Positions 1-12,899 are shown, numbered from the stretch's first letter. The stretch is DNA of 64,000 bases from Acanthosoma haemorrhoidale (GCA_930367205.1 OV884009.1:32249841-32313840), one strand, 5' to 3'. A program made the numbers and translations. The notes: generated by a model from the letters alone, not told the origin.

Positions 1-1184
1 CAATTAATTAATTAAATAACTCAACATTCTGATTGATAATATTCAATTTTTGGTTTTGTTTTTTCAACAATTGTCAAAAAACCATCAAAACTGTAATTAA
101 TACCGTGTTAATATTGGAAGGATGCTATTTTGCACTGGGCTTTAACTTAAAGACCCAAATATGTAAATTTAAAATCAACTCTACGAATAATCATGAAGCT
201 TAATTATTATTCTATTGCTTGTTATTAAACAATAAATAACTAACAATCAGGTGATAATTTGTAGTATTTATTGTGGCTTTAGGATATTATTGTTATAAAA
301 AGTCATTAAAATAGCTTCTAAGAGGCATGTTGTTAATTAAACTTTTGTTTAAGAGTTGTTAATTAACGGAAGCTCTGGAGAAACAGTTATCTAGGAACTA
401 CAAAAATGGGTATCTAGTATACTATTGATTGATAACTGCTCCTTGTTTTGTGTTAACTATAATTGGTAATTGTAGCACCCCCAATTATGGCCATCCATGG
501 TTCATTTGACATGGGCTACCCTTGCACAACGTACTGGTCAGGGGGCGAGGGAAGAAAGGGGAAAGTGCGATGCCTAAGGAGACCTATTCCTTCATAAATC
601 CAGGTTTTGTTAACGCCCCAGGGCCCCTAAACCTTATTGGTTGTTTTCCATCCGAAAGAATAGCCGGAAAAAAACCACCCCCTGGGGTCTGGGGGTATCT
701 TAATCTTGTGTCTCCCACTTTTAATGTCTCCCTTCCCCTTTTAGAGGGTTTTTAATCCTGATTTTTTCCTTTTCTTTTTTTCTTTTTCTTTTTTTTTTTT
801 GTTGAACAAGGGGAGCTCTTGTTTACAATACAAGCCTATACACCCCTACCACCGAGACCACTGTTCTCGAAATGCTTGTGTTTACAAGTTTGTTCGGTGA
901 CGGATACAGCTAATTGGCTTTCCATATCTAATGTAAGCTGGGCCCGTGTTCTTAGCTGTTATAAAATTAACAGGTCTTCTAAAGCCTGATACATCAAATT
1001 TTCCAACCTCAATAGTGCAGGTTTTACTTTCAAAAAAGTACAGATAAATGTGGTTTTGCCTATTGCAGAAAATTCCACCGCGCACCAAATCCTGACCGAG
1101 GTTGCCACCGGAGTTCGTAGGTAGCGCTGAGGAGTGGTTAGTGCTAGGCCGTTGCCTCTCTATCTTCATTACTGTTATTTTAAC
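1..1184. other. No recognised gene; pyrimidine-rich tract
   Basis: AT-rich sequence with a T/C-rich tract at about 765-800. Short open frames here have no recognisable motif. The part at about 1095-1130 (gaggttgccaccggag...) resembles 31608-31650. In both places it lies next to a SINE-B copy, so it is probably part of the same larger repeat. Confidence 0.5.
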
Positions 1185-1330
1185 TGGTTGGTATTGGCTA
1201 TTCCTTTTTCCTCACCAAGTTGACTGAATCACAACGAGACTCCTTCCAAAAAAGAATCTTTCAGAGCTCGGGTTCAAACCGAGGCCTCCGGCGTTTGAAG
1301 TCTTTAAAACACAGTGGGATCATTGAATCA
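1185..1330 (-). repeat. SINE-B-like repeat, old copy
   Basis: Read on the minus strand, this has a pol III box-B-like stretch (GGTTTGAACCCGAG). It is followed by a tail region related to the copies at 13185-13345, 29727-29870, 31940-31995 and 32840-32985 (a motif like CAGTCAACTTGGTGAGGAAAA). It is strongly diverged. Family membership is inferred by eye from the shared tail, and the limits are approximate. Confidence 0.35.
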
Positions 1331-1930
1331 GATAAAATACTTGAAATGAATTAGATTGCCCAGCACTTGGCACAGGCAATTATGCCTTTAGTTTCAAGTC
1401 TAAGGACTGCTTTAGATAGAGCCTTTGGGCTGTCCTGTTGTACACAAAGGCCGACCGGAACAGGCGGAGCCCCAGTCCCACCGCCTGGTAATGTATTCTC
1501 ATGTTAAGAACGCGTGGGCTGATCAGAGGTCGAGGGTAAAAAACATGTTGCCTACCAATAATTCCTACATCAGCACAGTCCACTGATCTTTACATACTTT
1601 TATGTATTCATGGAAACGCCCAAAACTTGTGGGGTGTGGTTCTCATCGGGGTTCACTCTGTATTGCTAGAATAAAGGAGAAGCTGCTTGAATAAAGAAGG
1701 AGTCATTCCGGTCCAGGGAAGAGAAATGAGGCTTGACAGGTAACAGCTTAACTCAACCACTTTGGCTCCTCAGTGCTATCGACCAAGAATGGCAAGAACC
1801 TTTTGTTGTCATTGGTTACCCGTGTTGGATTTATTATTATTTATGTATGCAGCCCACACGCTAACGGAGATAATCGACCTAGATCGATTTTTTCCCTTAA
1901 CCCCTAAAATTATTATTTTTTAAATTTAAA
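1331..1930. other. No recognised feature
   Basis: The short open frames in this stretch show no known motif. I see no repeat shared with the rest of the window. Confidence 0.4.
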
Positions 1931-1943
1931 TTAATATTTCAAT

Positions 1944-2222
1944 CCTGAGCGTCTGTGGCTCTCGCGCTCTTGGTCAACCTCCGCTGGCTCTTATTCAGTG
2001 ACGCGGCTTACGAAGGAGCGTGGGGGACTTCCCATGACTCCGCTTCCTCCTTCGCACGCAACCATGTGGACTTGGGGGGCCTCTGGGCTGTTTGTAAATA
2101 TAGTATGAATGAACGAGTGAATGAAAATTGTAAATTGGTATGAATGACATCATTTATCCCAATTACTTATAGCCGAATCAGGCAGAGTGTAATTTTATCA
2201 TAATAAAGTTGTTGTTAATCAG
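1944..2222 (+). mobile_element. J1 Jockey-type retrotransposon, 3' fragment
   Basis: This is a 5'-truncated copy containing only the J1 3' untranslated region. It starts at CCTGAGCGTCTGTGG and runs to the family end ATAAAGTTGTT. It matches the same segment of the copies at 20258-20844 and 50731-51079. Flanking words TTAATATTTCAAT (1931-1943) and TAAATATTACAAT (2223-2235) look like a diverged 13-bp target-site duplication. The open frame at 1955-2143 lies in non-coding UTR and is not a gene. Confidence 0.8.
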
Positions 2223-2340
2223 TAAATATTACAATAATATAATTGAGCTGTAGGGGTGGCTCCTTCTACTGCATATATGCATTTTAAGCAGTTTTTATCG
2301 TAAAAACTAATATAATCTTTCAATTGTTAAAATTTATATT

Positions 2341-2665
2341 GGCTCACCTTCGGATTACAATTAGGGACTTACAAACTATCGTAAAACTAATCTTACATAG
2401 TGACTTAAAACTAGAGCGTTCCTGCCTCGACTGCCTTCTGCCATCGATGGGGATGGTCATACATTGCAGCGAAACAAATAATTCGATATGTCTACGGCGA
2501 ATGAATCCACCGTAGACAGCTTAAAATCTTCGTGGAGTTCACTGTTTCTCCACCTTCGGAATGTAGTAAGTCGGATCACCTTCATTAGCATCCCGTTTCG
2601 AAATTGTGGACCGATTGGGTACTGACCCCGGTTTGATTGATATGACCTATTGAAATTGCAAATGT
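2341..2665 (-). mobile_element. J2 Jockey-like retrotransposon, RT C-terminal relic
   Basis: The minus strand encodes a decayed reverse-transcriptase C-terminus. Residues such as FRNGMLMKVIRLTTFRRW align with FQYGIMRKVVQHTSFERL of the better copy at 22225-23068. The frame closes with HRWQKAVEAGTL and a stop, which is the same ending as the copy at 6678-7300. Internal frameshifts break the frame around the block resembling RRHVKFFDSLQ. The 3' UTR stops near the shared word GGTGAGCC. It is non-functional. Confidence 0.7.
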
Positions 2666-4030
2666 GCAAAACTAACGGAGTGAAAAAGTATTAGAAGTGG
2701 CACGGTGGATGGTCCTTACCTGAGTGGGACTGTGCACGGGCAGGTGAGCAGGCCCATTAGGAGTGCTCAGACCATCAAACCATGTCAAACTCTCACCCAC
2801 CTATGCCCCTATCTTCCATCGCCTGCCGCACCTTTCCCTCTGTATGAGTCTATGCTCATGTTTCCAGCACTGTCATTAGGCCCTGATACAGCGCCGTTTC
2901 TAATGCTGTCAGCTCTTTTGTCAAGGGTGGAAAACACCCGCGATACTACCGTATCAGTGAACTTTGACCCCGAACGGGGTACCAGTGAAGCCAGTATACC
3001 AGAAATAAACCAACAGATCCACTACCAAAACTGCTTTTTTTTTTTTTGGCATACATTAATATATATTATTTTTAAATAAACAAAATAAGGAATTAAGTAG
3101 GGGATAATTAACTAATTACCTGAGAGAAAAAATAATCTGTTATACTGAGTCGGGTAGCAAATTAAATATCTTGGAATCCAGATTAAAAAAAAAAATGTTT
3201 ATGTACCTGAATGAAAGTAGAATTATTCATCACCCTGTCATTGGAAAACAACCAAGCACTAACCACCTATATAGAGCGTCTTCATTTTCCCTAATCTCGT
3301 GGGGGGGGGGCCTTCTCAGATATTTTCTTTTTTATACTATATTTTTTGCCAGAATAGATTATTATTAGTTTCTGAAGGATTCATTCTTTATAAAATTTTA
3401 AATAGAAATAATAAAGGGGCACCTGGAATCAAACCCATTATTTATTATTAGTACATGAAAACCACTGGGCATGACATTGATAATGCCGGTAACTCAAGCG
3501 GTTGTTTAAATCATAAAACAATAATTGCCGGAATCGATTTTGAAGAAAAATTACTCATAATTTATTTAAATTGTTTTCATTCGCGATATTCAGGACTTTT
3601 TACCGGGTTTATTTTTTTTTACAGGATGTTATTATTGGCTGGAGAGAATTCGTTTTATGTCTGTGCTTATTTTTATTTTATTTTTGTAGGGAGGGGGAGG
3701 GTAGGGCGCCTTTTAAAAAGCGGCGCTTATCCGAGATTATGAGGGAAAGAGTCACGGGACTAAGAGGAGGGTGGAGTAAGTAAATGACGTATATATGACT
3801 TAATCCCACAACCGGCGCCCCAGAATTACAAGTTTTAATCAAACTTATTCGGGGGGGGGGGGGTGTCCTGAGGTTGAAACAATAGGCTTGAGATATGTCT
3901 ATATTCAAATTGCACACGCCTTTCGGAACGTGCGGATTAAAACTGGTTCTGGGATTAGTATCAGACGGTTGGCTAGGCATGGCAATGCCGAACCGCGGTG
4001 TAGCTTAGATTGTCTCATTTCGTTTGGGAA
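2666..4030. other. No recognised gene; two G runs
   Basis: A G run of about 10 lies at 3301-3310 and one of about 12 near 3851-3862. The 124-codon frame at 2705-3079 has no domain I recognise. I see no intron, repeat or family support for it. Confidence 0.4.
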
Positions 4031-4034
4031 TCCT

Positions 4035-4105
4035 GTAATGAAAAGGTAAAATTGTTGCCGGGGCCGAAGGGAGAGCCTCTACTTCTATTAAGGTACGGAG
4101 TCATC
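4035..4105. repeat. Short dispersed repeat, copy 1
   Basis: The stretch ttgccggggccgaagggaga with the following tctacttc...aggtacgg recurs at 25840-25890. Both copies are short and diverged, and the parent element is unknown. Confidence 0.4.
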
Positions 4106-4534
4106 GACATACGTATGTTTGTATCCATGTTCTACAATTAACCATCTCACAACAGTGAGCTTGATAAATAAAAACAGCTCGCAATAATGACATTGTTTAC
4201 ACTGAAGAGGTGAGACAGGTATGGGCTGTAGGTGAGAGGTTGAGGAATGAGCTCAAGATCAGAGTTTTACAGAGTTTAAATAGACCTTCTTGATGTTTCA
4301 TGCGCACACATAAGATAGGATTCAGTGTTACTTGTTTTGTTCCTCAAATCTGTCTGTAACATTTAACTCCGGGTAAACATACCTGGAGTGGAATTATGTC
4401 ATTTTTAGGTCCCAAGAGGTATCAGGCGTAGGCTAGTCTAATTAAGGTTATGACCCTACATATGCAGCACACATGGTGGAGGAAATGGGTCGCCATTGAA
4501 AATTAAGGCATTGCCCACCTAGGGGACACACATA

Positions 4535-5428
4535 AAGGGTGTCCCAGAATTAAAGTAAGATTTGATTTAAATAGAAAACACAGTTTTTAGTATTTTTGTT
4601 GTTATTTTTTTTTTTTAATTATAAAGTAAATAGGATAGGGTTATTTATAGAATAACACATCGGGCAAATGGCCTCCAAGACTTTGCTGGCACATACGCAC
4701 TCTTTTGTCGAAGTTTTCCATGACCATGGCATAAATGTGGTTGAATTTCGTTGATGCAGCGTTGATTTTTCTCTTTTAATGCACGGGTGGATGTGGGATT
4801 GTTGACATACACCTTAGACTTCAAATAACCCCATGAAAAGAAATCTAAAGGTGTTAAATCACACGATCTAGGGGGCCAATTCTGATCACCAAAACGAGAG
4901 AGTACACGACCTGGAAATGTCTCATGCAGTATTTGAATTGTTTCATGGGCTGTATGGCATGTGGCACCATCTTGTTAAAACCACATATTGGCCACATCAA
5001 TATCATCCGATTTCGGCACAAAGAACTGTGTTTACGACGCCGAATTGATGTTCCTGGGATTTCAACAACACTCTCACGCACTGCTTCGATATTGACATTT
5101 GAACGGCTTGTTTTTGGACGACCAGTGTGTTTAGTGTCTCCAACTGATCCAGTCTCCCTACATTTTTCAATTAATCTCTTCACAGTTGATGAAGTCAAAA
5201 TACTATTCCGACTATATTTTGTATGAAATTTTCGAACTGCGGCCGTCAAACTTTCATAATTTTTGAGATAATGTTCAACAATAAAGACACATTGTTCTAT
5301 CGTGTAACGCTCCATTTTTACTAACCCTAAACTGTCAGCTGTCAAATTGTTTTTTTTTTAGGGCTGCCAGCACTTTGCTGCACAAATGGCGGCAAATTAA
5401 AATCTTGCCTTAATTCTGGGACACCCTA
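4535..5428 (-). mobile_element. Mariner-like DNA transposon, internally deleted, copy 1
   Basis: Terminal inverted repeats of about 30 bp begin AGGGTGTCCCAGAATTA at 4535 and mirror TTAATTCTGGGACACCCTA ending at 5428. TA dinucleotides flank it at 4533-4534 and 5429-5430, as expected for the Tc1/mariner superfamily. It is about 894 bp, shorter than an autonomous element, because the middle of the transposase is missing. Related copies lie at 34744-35622 and 54344-55194. Confidence 0.88.
4641..5315 (-). pseudogene. Mariner-like transposase, internally deleted and interrupted
   Basis: In an intact relative, this enzyme binds its inverted repeats and cuts and pastes the element in the nucleus. 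The start is taken at MERYTIEQ, because the three copies agree from there. Residues 1 to about 95 form the helix-turn-helix part (VFIVEHYL, STVKRLIEK, HTGRPKTSR), of the DUF4817 type. The frame then jumps, after GTSIRRR, directly to the C-terminal catalytic part, so the region with the first catalytic Asp is absent. In the frame with QDGATCHT there is a stop just before the block (CAA to TAA). The second Asp (QDG) and the third (SCDLTPLDFF) are present, about 36 residues apart. A protein from this copy would be inactive. Copy 2 has the same deletion junction. Confidence 0.85.
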
Positions 5429-5439
5429 TAGATGTGACA

Positions 5440-6640
5440 TACACCTAAGCTTAAGAGCTACCATTAGCAGAGGTGGTAAGCGTTGAGCTATTTGCCCAAT
5501 TTTCACTTATTTGCTTTTTACCAAACCGAACATTGTTGGGATACAGTGCCTTTGTGCTATAACTCTGCGAAAACTGCTAGAAAAATTACTCAACCAATCT
5601 GAAACTTTAAAATACGATCTCAAACCAAAATCACCTTGAAATTTTCTGATAAAATAATAGGAAGTATGATCAAAAATTTAACGTGAAAAAAGTCACTGGC
5701 TTGTTTTTTCACCGCATGATTAAGGATCAATTAAAGACTATTACGCAAAAATTAATTCGAAGGTATTTAAAAAAATAATGTTCTCGTAACCAATAATAGC
5801 AATTGGATATTTGATTTAAGCTATTTATGTTGTTTTTTTTATTTCTGAAAAAGCTATTTTTGATGATTAAGCAGGTTAAACAAATAAACGAAATGTCAAA
5901 TTATTAATACTAAGTAGCTTTCGATCATTTAACATTTAAAAAAGTGACACGGAGTCTTGACAGTATTTACCGGCCTGGTTCTCTTGTTCACTTCGCAGCT
6001 GATTGAGCATGGGGCTTCGCCCTTCCTGTTCCACTAAAATACCGACAATTTTTTATTTACACTTTTATTTTTTTAAGTACCTCGTATTTCTTTTAGTTTT
6101 TCCATATATCATTTAGAATTACTATATAAGCGCACTCCCTGAACTGTATAGAAATACATGCTTAAGATTCCAGATACACTTTTCAGACTTCTGACTTTCA
6201 AGCATGTATCTGCTCTTATGCCGGTATTTCTTCTTTGCATTATTGTTCTGAAGATAAATGAATAGCTACTGAGCTAATGAATAGTATGGAAGTAGTGAAA
6301 TGGGTCTAGTATGATACCATCAATAGTGAAGTACTATAAAAAATGTGCACCAGAAAACTTGTTTGTCCGTTATGGCTGACCATGTCTTGGATATGTTCCA
6401 CGCGTGTGACGTGAAAGATGTCAGTCCTTCCCGTCCAAGAGGGGCGTTAGGTAAGTTGATACTTACCTATGAAATACAATCCACAGGCATAACCTTTTAT
6501 AGAACTGTCCAATTCTTTGTAAACGCCAACGGCATAAGTATTGAGAGGCACGCGTGAGATGCAGTGTCCGAGGCATCTTGTGGTTCTGGGTGATTCGGAG
6601 CTACCGTAAATGAAATTAAGACGAAGTATATAGTATCAGC
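5440..6640. other. No recognised feature
   Basis: AT-rich sequence with chance frames only. The frames at 6345-6557 and 6645-6842 have no motif, and the second overlaps a J2 3' UTR on the opposite strand. Confidence 0.45.
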
Positions 6641-6677
6641 TCAATTGATGACAATTGGGCATTTCCAATTTAACCAG

Positions 6678-7300
6678 GTTTTTTTCAAAACCCCTTTATT
6701 TATTAACATTTTTACAATTTACAAATTTGCGATTTACAAGTTTAACCTCTTGCTGCATACGCAGATGCATTCGAAGGAGGGTAGAATTACAAGAACAATA
6801 TTTTTGAAGTTAAAAGGTCAAAATAAAAATATACAGGACTAGGTGATGCGGCTCACCTTCGGTTTACAATGATGGAAACTTACATACTAAACCTAAAAAC
6901 TAGAATCTAAGACTAAAGCGTTCCTACCTCGACTGCTTCTTGCCATCGATGGGGGAACGGAGCGGGGGTTATCGTGTTAAACACCGGGTTTGTCAGGTAC
7001 TGTAGTGAGTCCAAGAGTTTGATACGTCTACGTTGAATGAATTCATCCACCGTAGGCAGATCAAAAACCTCGTGAAGCTCACTGTTGCCCCGTTGTTCAG
7101 ATGAAGTACCTCAGACCACTTTCATCAGTATACCGTTTTGGAATTGCTGGAGTCGCCGATCTGTCGTGTACGTCAGATGACAAAACAGCGGTGAACCATA
7201 CAGCAGAGCAGGCCTGAGTACACTATTGTAAATCATGAGCTTTAGACGCAGTGATAGATTTGACCAGGTATCACATACCTTGAATAGGACGTAACAAATG
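6678..7300 (-). mobile_element. J2 Jockey-like retrotransposon, 3' copy with UTR
   Basis: On the minus strand it encodes the RT C-terminal region. LYGSPLFCHLTYTTDRRLQQ aligns with LYGAPLFTHMTDNTAKCLQH of 22225-23068. FQNGILMKVV, TVDEFIQRRRIKLLDSLQYL and TNPVFNTITP follow, ending HRWQEAVEVGTL and a stop. An in-frame TGA follows MKVV, so the copy is dead. The 3' UTR carries AATAAAGGGGTTTTGAAA, and its other parts (TGCATCTGCG..TGCAGC) are shared with the insertion at 44754-44957. This links that insertion to J2. Confidence 0.8.
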
Positions 7301-10260
7301 ACAAGGAGTCATCTGTGTGAACGAATAGTAGGATCATGTCTCTCAAACACTGCAACTTTGGGGTGTCCTTTGTTCAATGCTGGCAGTGAGAGTTGTGTGG
7401 CTAGATCTTGTACGAATGGGGTGTTGAGATCTGCGTGATGAGTACGGTTGTCGATTTAGACGGAAGCATTGGCCGTGCATTGGATGCGAAGTATTGGAGG
7501 GCATGGCCTATTTTAGAACTACACGAAAAAGGTAAGTAAGAATCCGAACTTGAAGATTTCGTGGTCTGCCACTCATAAATTTACGCGGGACGCACTTTTA
7601 TAGGGTAAGTAAATTATTTATTTGTAAGCTGAGTGAGGAGTTCTAGGGACGAGAGCTAAGTAACGCACAGGGTTGTGGATGGAACTACAAGGCGGTTAGC
7701 CTAAGTGTGGAGGAGGCGGAGAGGAAAAGTTGAAGAGAAACGGTGGTGGTAAATGGTTGACATATAGCTACTATCTCGTGCCGACTAAGTCTTGGCAACA
7801 AGCAATAATTGCTCCCGCTCAGACCTAACAGCTCCCAGTTTCAATATGCCCTTATAATTAAACAGTAGGAATAAATTTGGGTTTTAAGGGAATATTGGGG
7901 GGACGAGAAGGGAGTGGGGGAGGATCTTGCGAGGGCCGGGTGGTGATGGGGTGGAGCGCTTTAGGCTATAATTGGCTAACGCGATTAAGAAACAGGGCCT
8001 TAACACCTTGTCCCAGCCCCTTCTACTTATTGTCTTTTCAAATACTATCTTCTCCTCCCTCTTTCCTTCTCTTCCGCCCGCCCTTATAATGCGTACAACC
8101 CGCTTCAAAACTTTCACTACCCACCGGTTAAATTTTATACTTGCCTTTCGGTGGTCGGCTCCTCTTTCTCCCACCCTTCCCTTCTGCTGCGTAACAATAC
8201 TTCATGTGCTACTTCAAGTATACTACAAGTATGCAACCACTGCTTCTATACATTCTGATTTACTTCACTTTATCCTCCTTCTGGAAGGGGTCCTCTTTCC
8301 TTTATCTTGGTTACTAAAAATTACGTTTTAAACAAAAATAAATTAAAATATTGTCATAAAAAATCCTATCAAACCAGTTCAGAGATATTTATGGTTGGCT
8401 CCCCAAACTTTTATGGAATATCATTGCGATTTCACCAAACGTTTAATGTTTATCGTATTTTATGTGTAATACTTACTTTACGTGTATAAGACTTTAGAAT
8501 TTTTATAACAGTAAAACGGGCCCGATTTTTTCTTTACTATTCTTTACTAAACTATCGGCGTATTATTAGGTGTTATGTTGTAAAATTTTAGATTAATTAA
8601 ATTGTTTTTACGATCGTTACCATATTCTTTGCGAATATGCCACTTTAAAATTGTCTTTATTCTGATTGCTAATTAGTATTAAATATTTTCCTACGCAGAA
8701 ACGTTTCTGAAGCTCATCAAAAAAACACTTTCTTCAATGTGGTGTTTTTACATGTTTATTCGCATTCAAAGATTCTCTTATAAGTAAAGTTTAATTACGT
8801 TTGCATTAGAATTTGAGCGTAAGGAATGAACCGTAATCGTCTAGCCTCATTGAATATTTCTTCCACCCACCGAGAACCCAGTAAATTAAGCAGCTCTTTT
8901 GATATGACAGGAAGTCGTGTCTTACTTGGTCCTGAGAATTAAATGACCCCCCCTCCCGACTTTATTGTCGTGATGAAATTCCACAACTTGGAGGAAGCCC
9001 CGATATTGATGAGGCTTAATACAAGGAGTGGGGACTTAATAACGGGTTAAAACTTGCATGTATCTCAGAGGCGAAGCGCGGTTTGAAAATACTGGCACAG
9101 ATCAATGACAACCTCTCTACTCATTAGATACGAATAGTTCCCAGACAGTGAGGAGCAATTTTAATTAGTTTTAATCAGGAGATGATTTATTAGTTGAAAA
9201 CTAACTGGAGCCGTTCTACATACGGGGCAGACGTTTGTATTATGATTGTGATTACGCTCGAATAGATGATAGCGTAGCTACAAAAAAAAAAGAAATCACA
9301 GTATGTCGATTTAGTTAAATCTGACCTTTGATAATATTTATATTAATTTTTCTGATCATTAGTTGGCATTTTTTTTATATAGGTGTTAAGCAACTGTGTC
9401 ATCAACACCCTGTGGTATTGGTATACGTAGTCTATTACTGTCTAGAAGAGCTTAACACCCCCCTGAAGCCTGCCGAGATCCCGGCGGCACACCAGGTCCA
9501 CATGCCGGGGAGAGACTTCTTATGCTTAGGGAATGGAGACTGGGCGGAGGATGTGGATAAAAAACATGCCTTAACCTAATACTTACAACAGAAATAGTAC
9601 ATTTACATGGTAATTGAACTGGACTGGAAATTACATACATGGTACATTTGTTTATATTTTTTTGTTCATGAAAAAGCTCCTGGTCTCCGGTACGATCGTT
9701 AGATGACTATGTTATAATTGTAATGACCTATATAATCTTAGTTTGACGTAAATGCATGATGTTCCCCGTGATGCCTAAAAGTTCTGCTATTTTTATGAAC
9801 TTCATGTCTACTGGAGTAACCCTTCTTTTCCCCACTCCTTCACTAGGCATTGGGAGCGTTATGATTGCAAAACGTCGGTGGGGTAGAGTGTCGGCGACAC
9901 TGGGAGTAATTAAGGACTAAGTCATAAAAAGCGTTTACGCTCAAACGAGAACGCGCTCATTAAGAATGCAGAAGACACAAGAGCGGAATAAAAGAAACGC
10001 GGGCGCGAGGATGTGAACACCTCGCGTTACTTCCCGGCCGTTAGTCGTCAGTCGACCGTCCTCACGATTAACTGATTTCGTTTGTAATCATCGACTTCCT
10101 CCCTTTGGAGGAATATCATCAGCGATGAGTCGAGATGGCTGGAGCTGATGCACACAGCCGACTACTTATGAATATTCCGAAGAGAATACCGATCCGTGAA
10201 GCCACCCGATCAACGTAAGCATCAAGTAAGTCGTCATAGGACTTATTGATAATGTCCAAT
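7301..10260. other. No recognised gene
   Basis: From 7301 to about 7500, J2 homology may continue in degraded form. The pyrimidine-rich stretch 7990-8300 produces long chance frames on both strands (7884-8174 and 7972-8331) with low-complexity composition. I see no coding motifs, splice pattern or repeat family. Confidence 0.4.
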
Positions 10261-10267
10261 AAAACCC

Positions 10268-10880
10268 ACTTTATTATGATAAAATTACAATCTGCCTCAT
10301 TGGGCAATAAGTAATTGTGATAAATGTTTTTATTAATACCATATTTACAATTTTCATTTACTCGTTCACTCATACAGTATTTACAAACAGCCTACAGACC
10401 ACCCAAATCCACATGGTTATCACCTCCCTCGCATGTGAAAGAGGAACCGGAGTCTTGGGAAGGCCCCCACTCTCCTCCGTGAGCCACGTCACAGGATACG
10501 AGCCAGCGGAGGCTGACCAAGAGCGCGAGAGCCACATACGCTCAGGACATGATTAGAGGTACTGGTCATTGCCAGGACTCCCTCTTTTACGCATTTATAG
10601 CAGATCACGAGGCCACTGCCGTTTTAGTCTCTGAGGAGGATTATAGGGGTGAGTGGTGCAGCGCAATGACTGTGCTTAGGGTTTTTGGATAGGCTACTAT
10701 GGAATTTCATGAACTTAAAAGGGATGAGTTCGAGAATGTAAGGTATAGTAAGATCGTTATGAAGGGTTTTGTTGCTGACGTAATAAGAGGCATTTACTAT
10801 TGTTTTCAGGACTTTTGATTGAAAGGATTGGATACGCTTGATGTTCGAATTTTTCGCTCTTCCCCATAGCTCCATTCCGT
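10268..10880 (-). mobile_element. J1 retrotransposon, 3' copy including RT end
   Basis: This is one of the longest J1 copies. On the minus strand it runs from a reverse-transcriptase C-terminal segment through the complete 3' UTR to CATAATAAAGTGGG at 10268. Segments shared with other copies include the CCTCCCTCGCATG block, GGATACGAGCCAG and the GAATGAG/CACTCG block. The 5' side ends inside coding sequence near 10880, as expected from incomplete target-primed reverse transcription. Confidence 0.85.
10624..10880 (-). pseudogene. J1 reverse transcriptase C-terminus (Jockey type)
   Basis: In an intact element the reverse transcriptase copies the retrotransposon RNA at the nicked target. This piece holds only the region after the catalytic palm. 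THGMELWGRAKNSNI, then RIQSFQSKVLKTIV, then SNKTLHNDLTIPYI are typical of the C-terminal part of Jockey-clade ORF2 proteins. It shares LHNDL.IPYILELIP..MKFHS with copies at 20258-20503 and 59705-59899. The end is frame-shifted: others read RRLKRQWPRDLL before the stop, while this frame runs into PLTPIILLRD. The first residues of the open frame, upstream of THGM, are not family sequence. No polymerase motif is present, so it is not functional. Confidence 0.8.
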
Positions 10881-12895
10881 GAGTACTTATTGAAAAGAAG
10901 TATTCTAGGAAGAATTCCACCGAGATCTACAAACACGGTAGATGGATTTATCACGAAGAAATTTGCTAAATACCTAGTAGCAGGCTTTTATAAAAGGCAG
11001 ACGTTCACGAACAAGTCGGTCAACGATGGCCTATTGTTAATTACTAAGTGCGTCGATCGATATAATGAGGCATATCTGCTTTGGTTTTGACCAGTCACTT
11101 TTATCGTGCACATGCGAGCATAACCGTCTTCTATGACACATTTGTTTTTCACGCCTTGAAGACTGTTGTAAGTATTTTCTATATTTACGGCTTGTTTGTT
11201 ATATTTTTGTGTTGTCACTTATAGAATAATACATTACAAACTAGTGAAGATCAATCCGTTGTTTCATTCTTCCAAGCTTTAAAACCATCACAGTTTGTAA
11301 AAATCAGAAGGAGCAGTCAAACGCAACATTGTCTTCTTAAAACCCAGACTTCCACATGACACCGTGGACGTTATGTTCCCATGTCATTTACATATTTGAT
11401 TAACTAAATTAATTATTTTAATTTTAAATTAATTAGTAATTATTTTTTCGATATCGGATCGTGCATACAATATTGCGTTCGTTTATTAAATACAATGTCA
11501 TATTATTATAAAATCATACCTATAAAAAAACGATTTACGAGTGCTCCTTAATGAGACTAATCCCCTCTCTTTACACTGTCTGCGTTTTTATTCTATGCTA
11601 TTGAATACATTGATGGTTGTCAAGCCGAGCTGGTAATAAAGATATATTAATAATAAAACAAAAGGTGACCGTCTAGTCATGCTTTCTTAAACTATAAAAC
11701 GTTAGGAGTATCATTAATTACTTCATCATAGGACACGATAACATAACTGTCAAGAATAGCTGTAATGCAAAAACTTGCATTTTAATCTTGTCATTGGTTG
11801 CTCAGCTCAAGATGTGGAGGGTTCTTTATATCTGAAACTGATACATGGGTTGGTTTAGGACGACAGTAGGAACTTAAAAGGTTGGATTTAAATATTGGAA
11901 GTGAAGGAAATTGGTCAATAGTTTAATGGATTTCCGGAGGTTAGATATTAAAACCTAGTGACTTTCAAAAGAGGATGATTTTGGGTAGAAAGAGTTTGAG
12001 TGGGTTAGATGGATTATTATTGATATGCCAAGGTAAAATGTGGACAAGAAAATTTCAATTATTTGTACAAACGTTAGTGAAGAAAATTTAGAAAATTGTT
12101 ATTATTGGCAAAAAACAACAAGAAAACAATTCACACCCGTGCGTTGTGGTTAGATAATATCTTAAACAGAAAAATCCTTATCACATCAAGGTCCCTAGAG
12201 CGAAAAAATACCGAATAGACAAATTACTTGGGTTTGCTAACCAGAAAATCGTTCCATTTGGATGAAAAAAATTTTTAGACTGAGCATAAGACTGTTTGCA
12301 GATCGTACAGGAGTGTTCAATTGCACTTTTAGTGTCAATGCAAATATGATCACGCCTCAAATAAATTGCATTAATTTAAAAAATTTCTTGTGACCACCCT
12401 TGGCAAAAAATAACCAGTGGTTAAAGCGAGATAAAGAAACCTAATCTTTGTACATTCATTTGCTGAAACCTTTTTTTTTTAATTGCAGGTATTTGATATT
12501 CTGAAATTGAAATTGAATAATTAATATTTAATTAAATAAAACGATAAAGGTTTAGTACCAACTAGTGTTGCGGATTTTTTAAAATATTTGTTCTTTATTT
12601 GGTCAATTGTTATTGAATGATTTCGAGTGTGAATTTATTTGTTACTTTCCTTATATATTTTTAACTTTTCTTTGATCATTTGTAGTCTTTGTCTGAGCTT
12701 CAAATGCATAAACGAGTTCGAATTGTAATAATTGGTTCCGAAAATATTTCTAGCAATTTAGAGTCACTATCGACGAATGAACGTGATATCTATTATGAAA
12801 AGTAAATTACAAAGTTACAATTAGTGATGTGGAACAAGTAGTTATAATATCTATTTAGAGTAGCTGATAGTTATTTGTGAATTGATTGAAACTTA
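10881..12895. other. No recognised feature
   Basis: AT-rich sequence with no coding frame I can support and no repeat shared with the rest of the window. The short frames at 10890-11090 and 10988-11218 have no motif. Confidence 0.45.
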
Positions 12896-12899
12896 TTTA

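Noticed and set aside
2705..3079. 124-codon open frame
   Set aside because: There is no motif, no splice or family support, and the end reads into a T run (FFFFF).
7884..8331. Overlapping long frames on both strands
   Set aside because: The pyrimidine-rich composition explains the lack of stops, and no domain is present in either.
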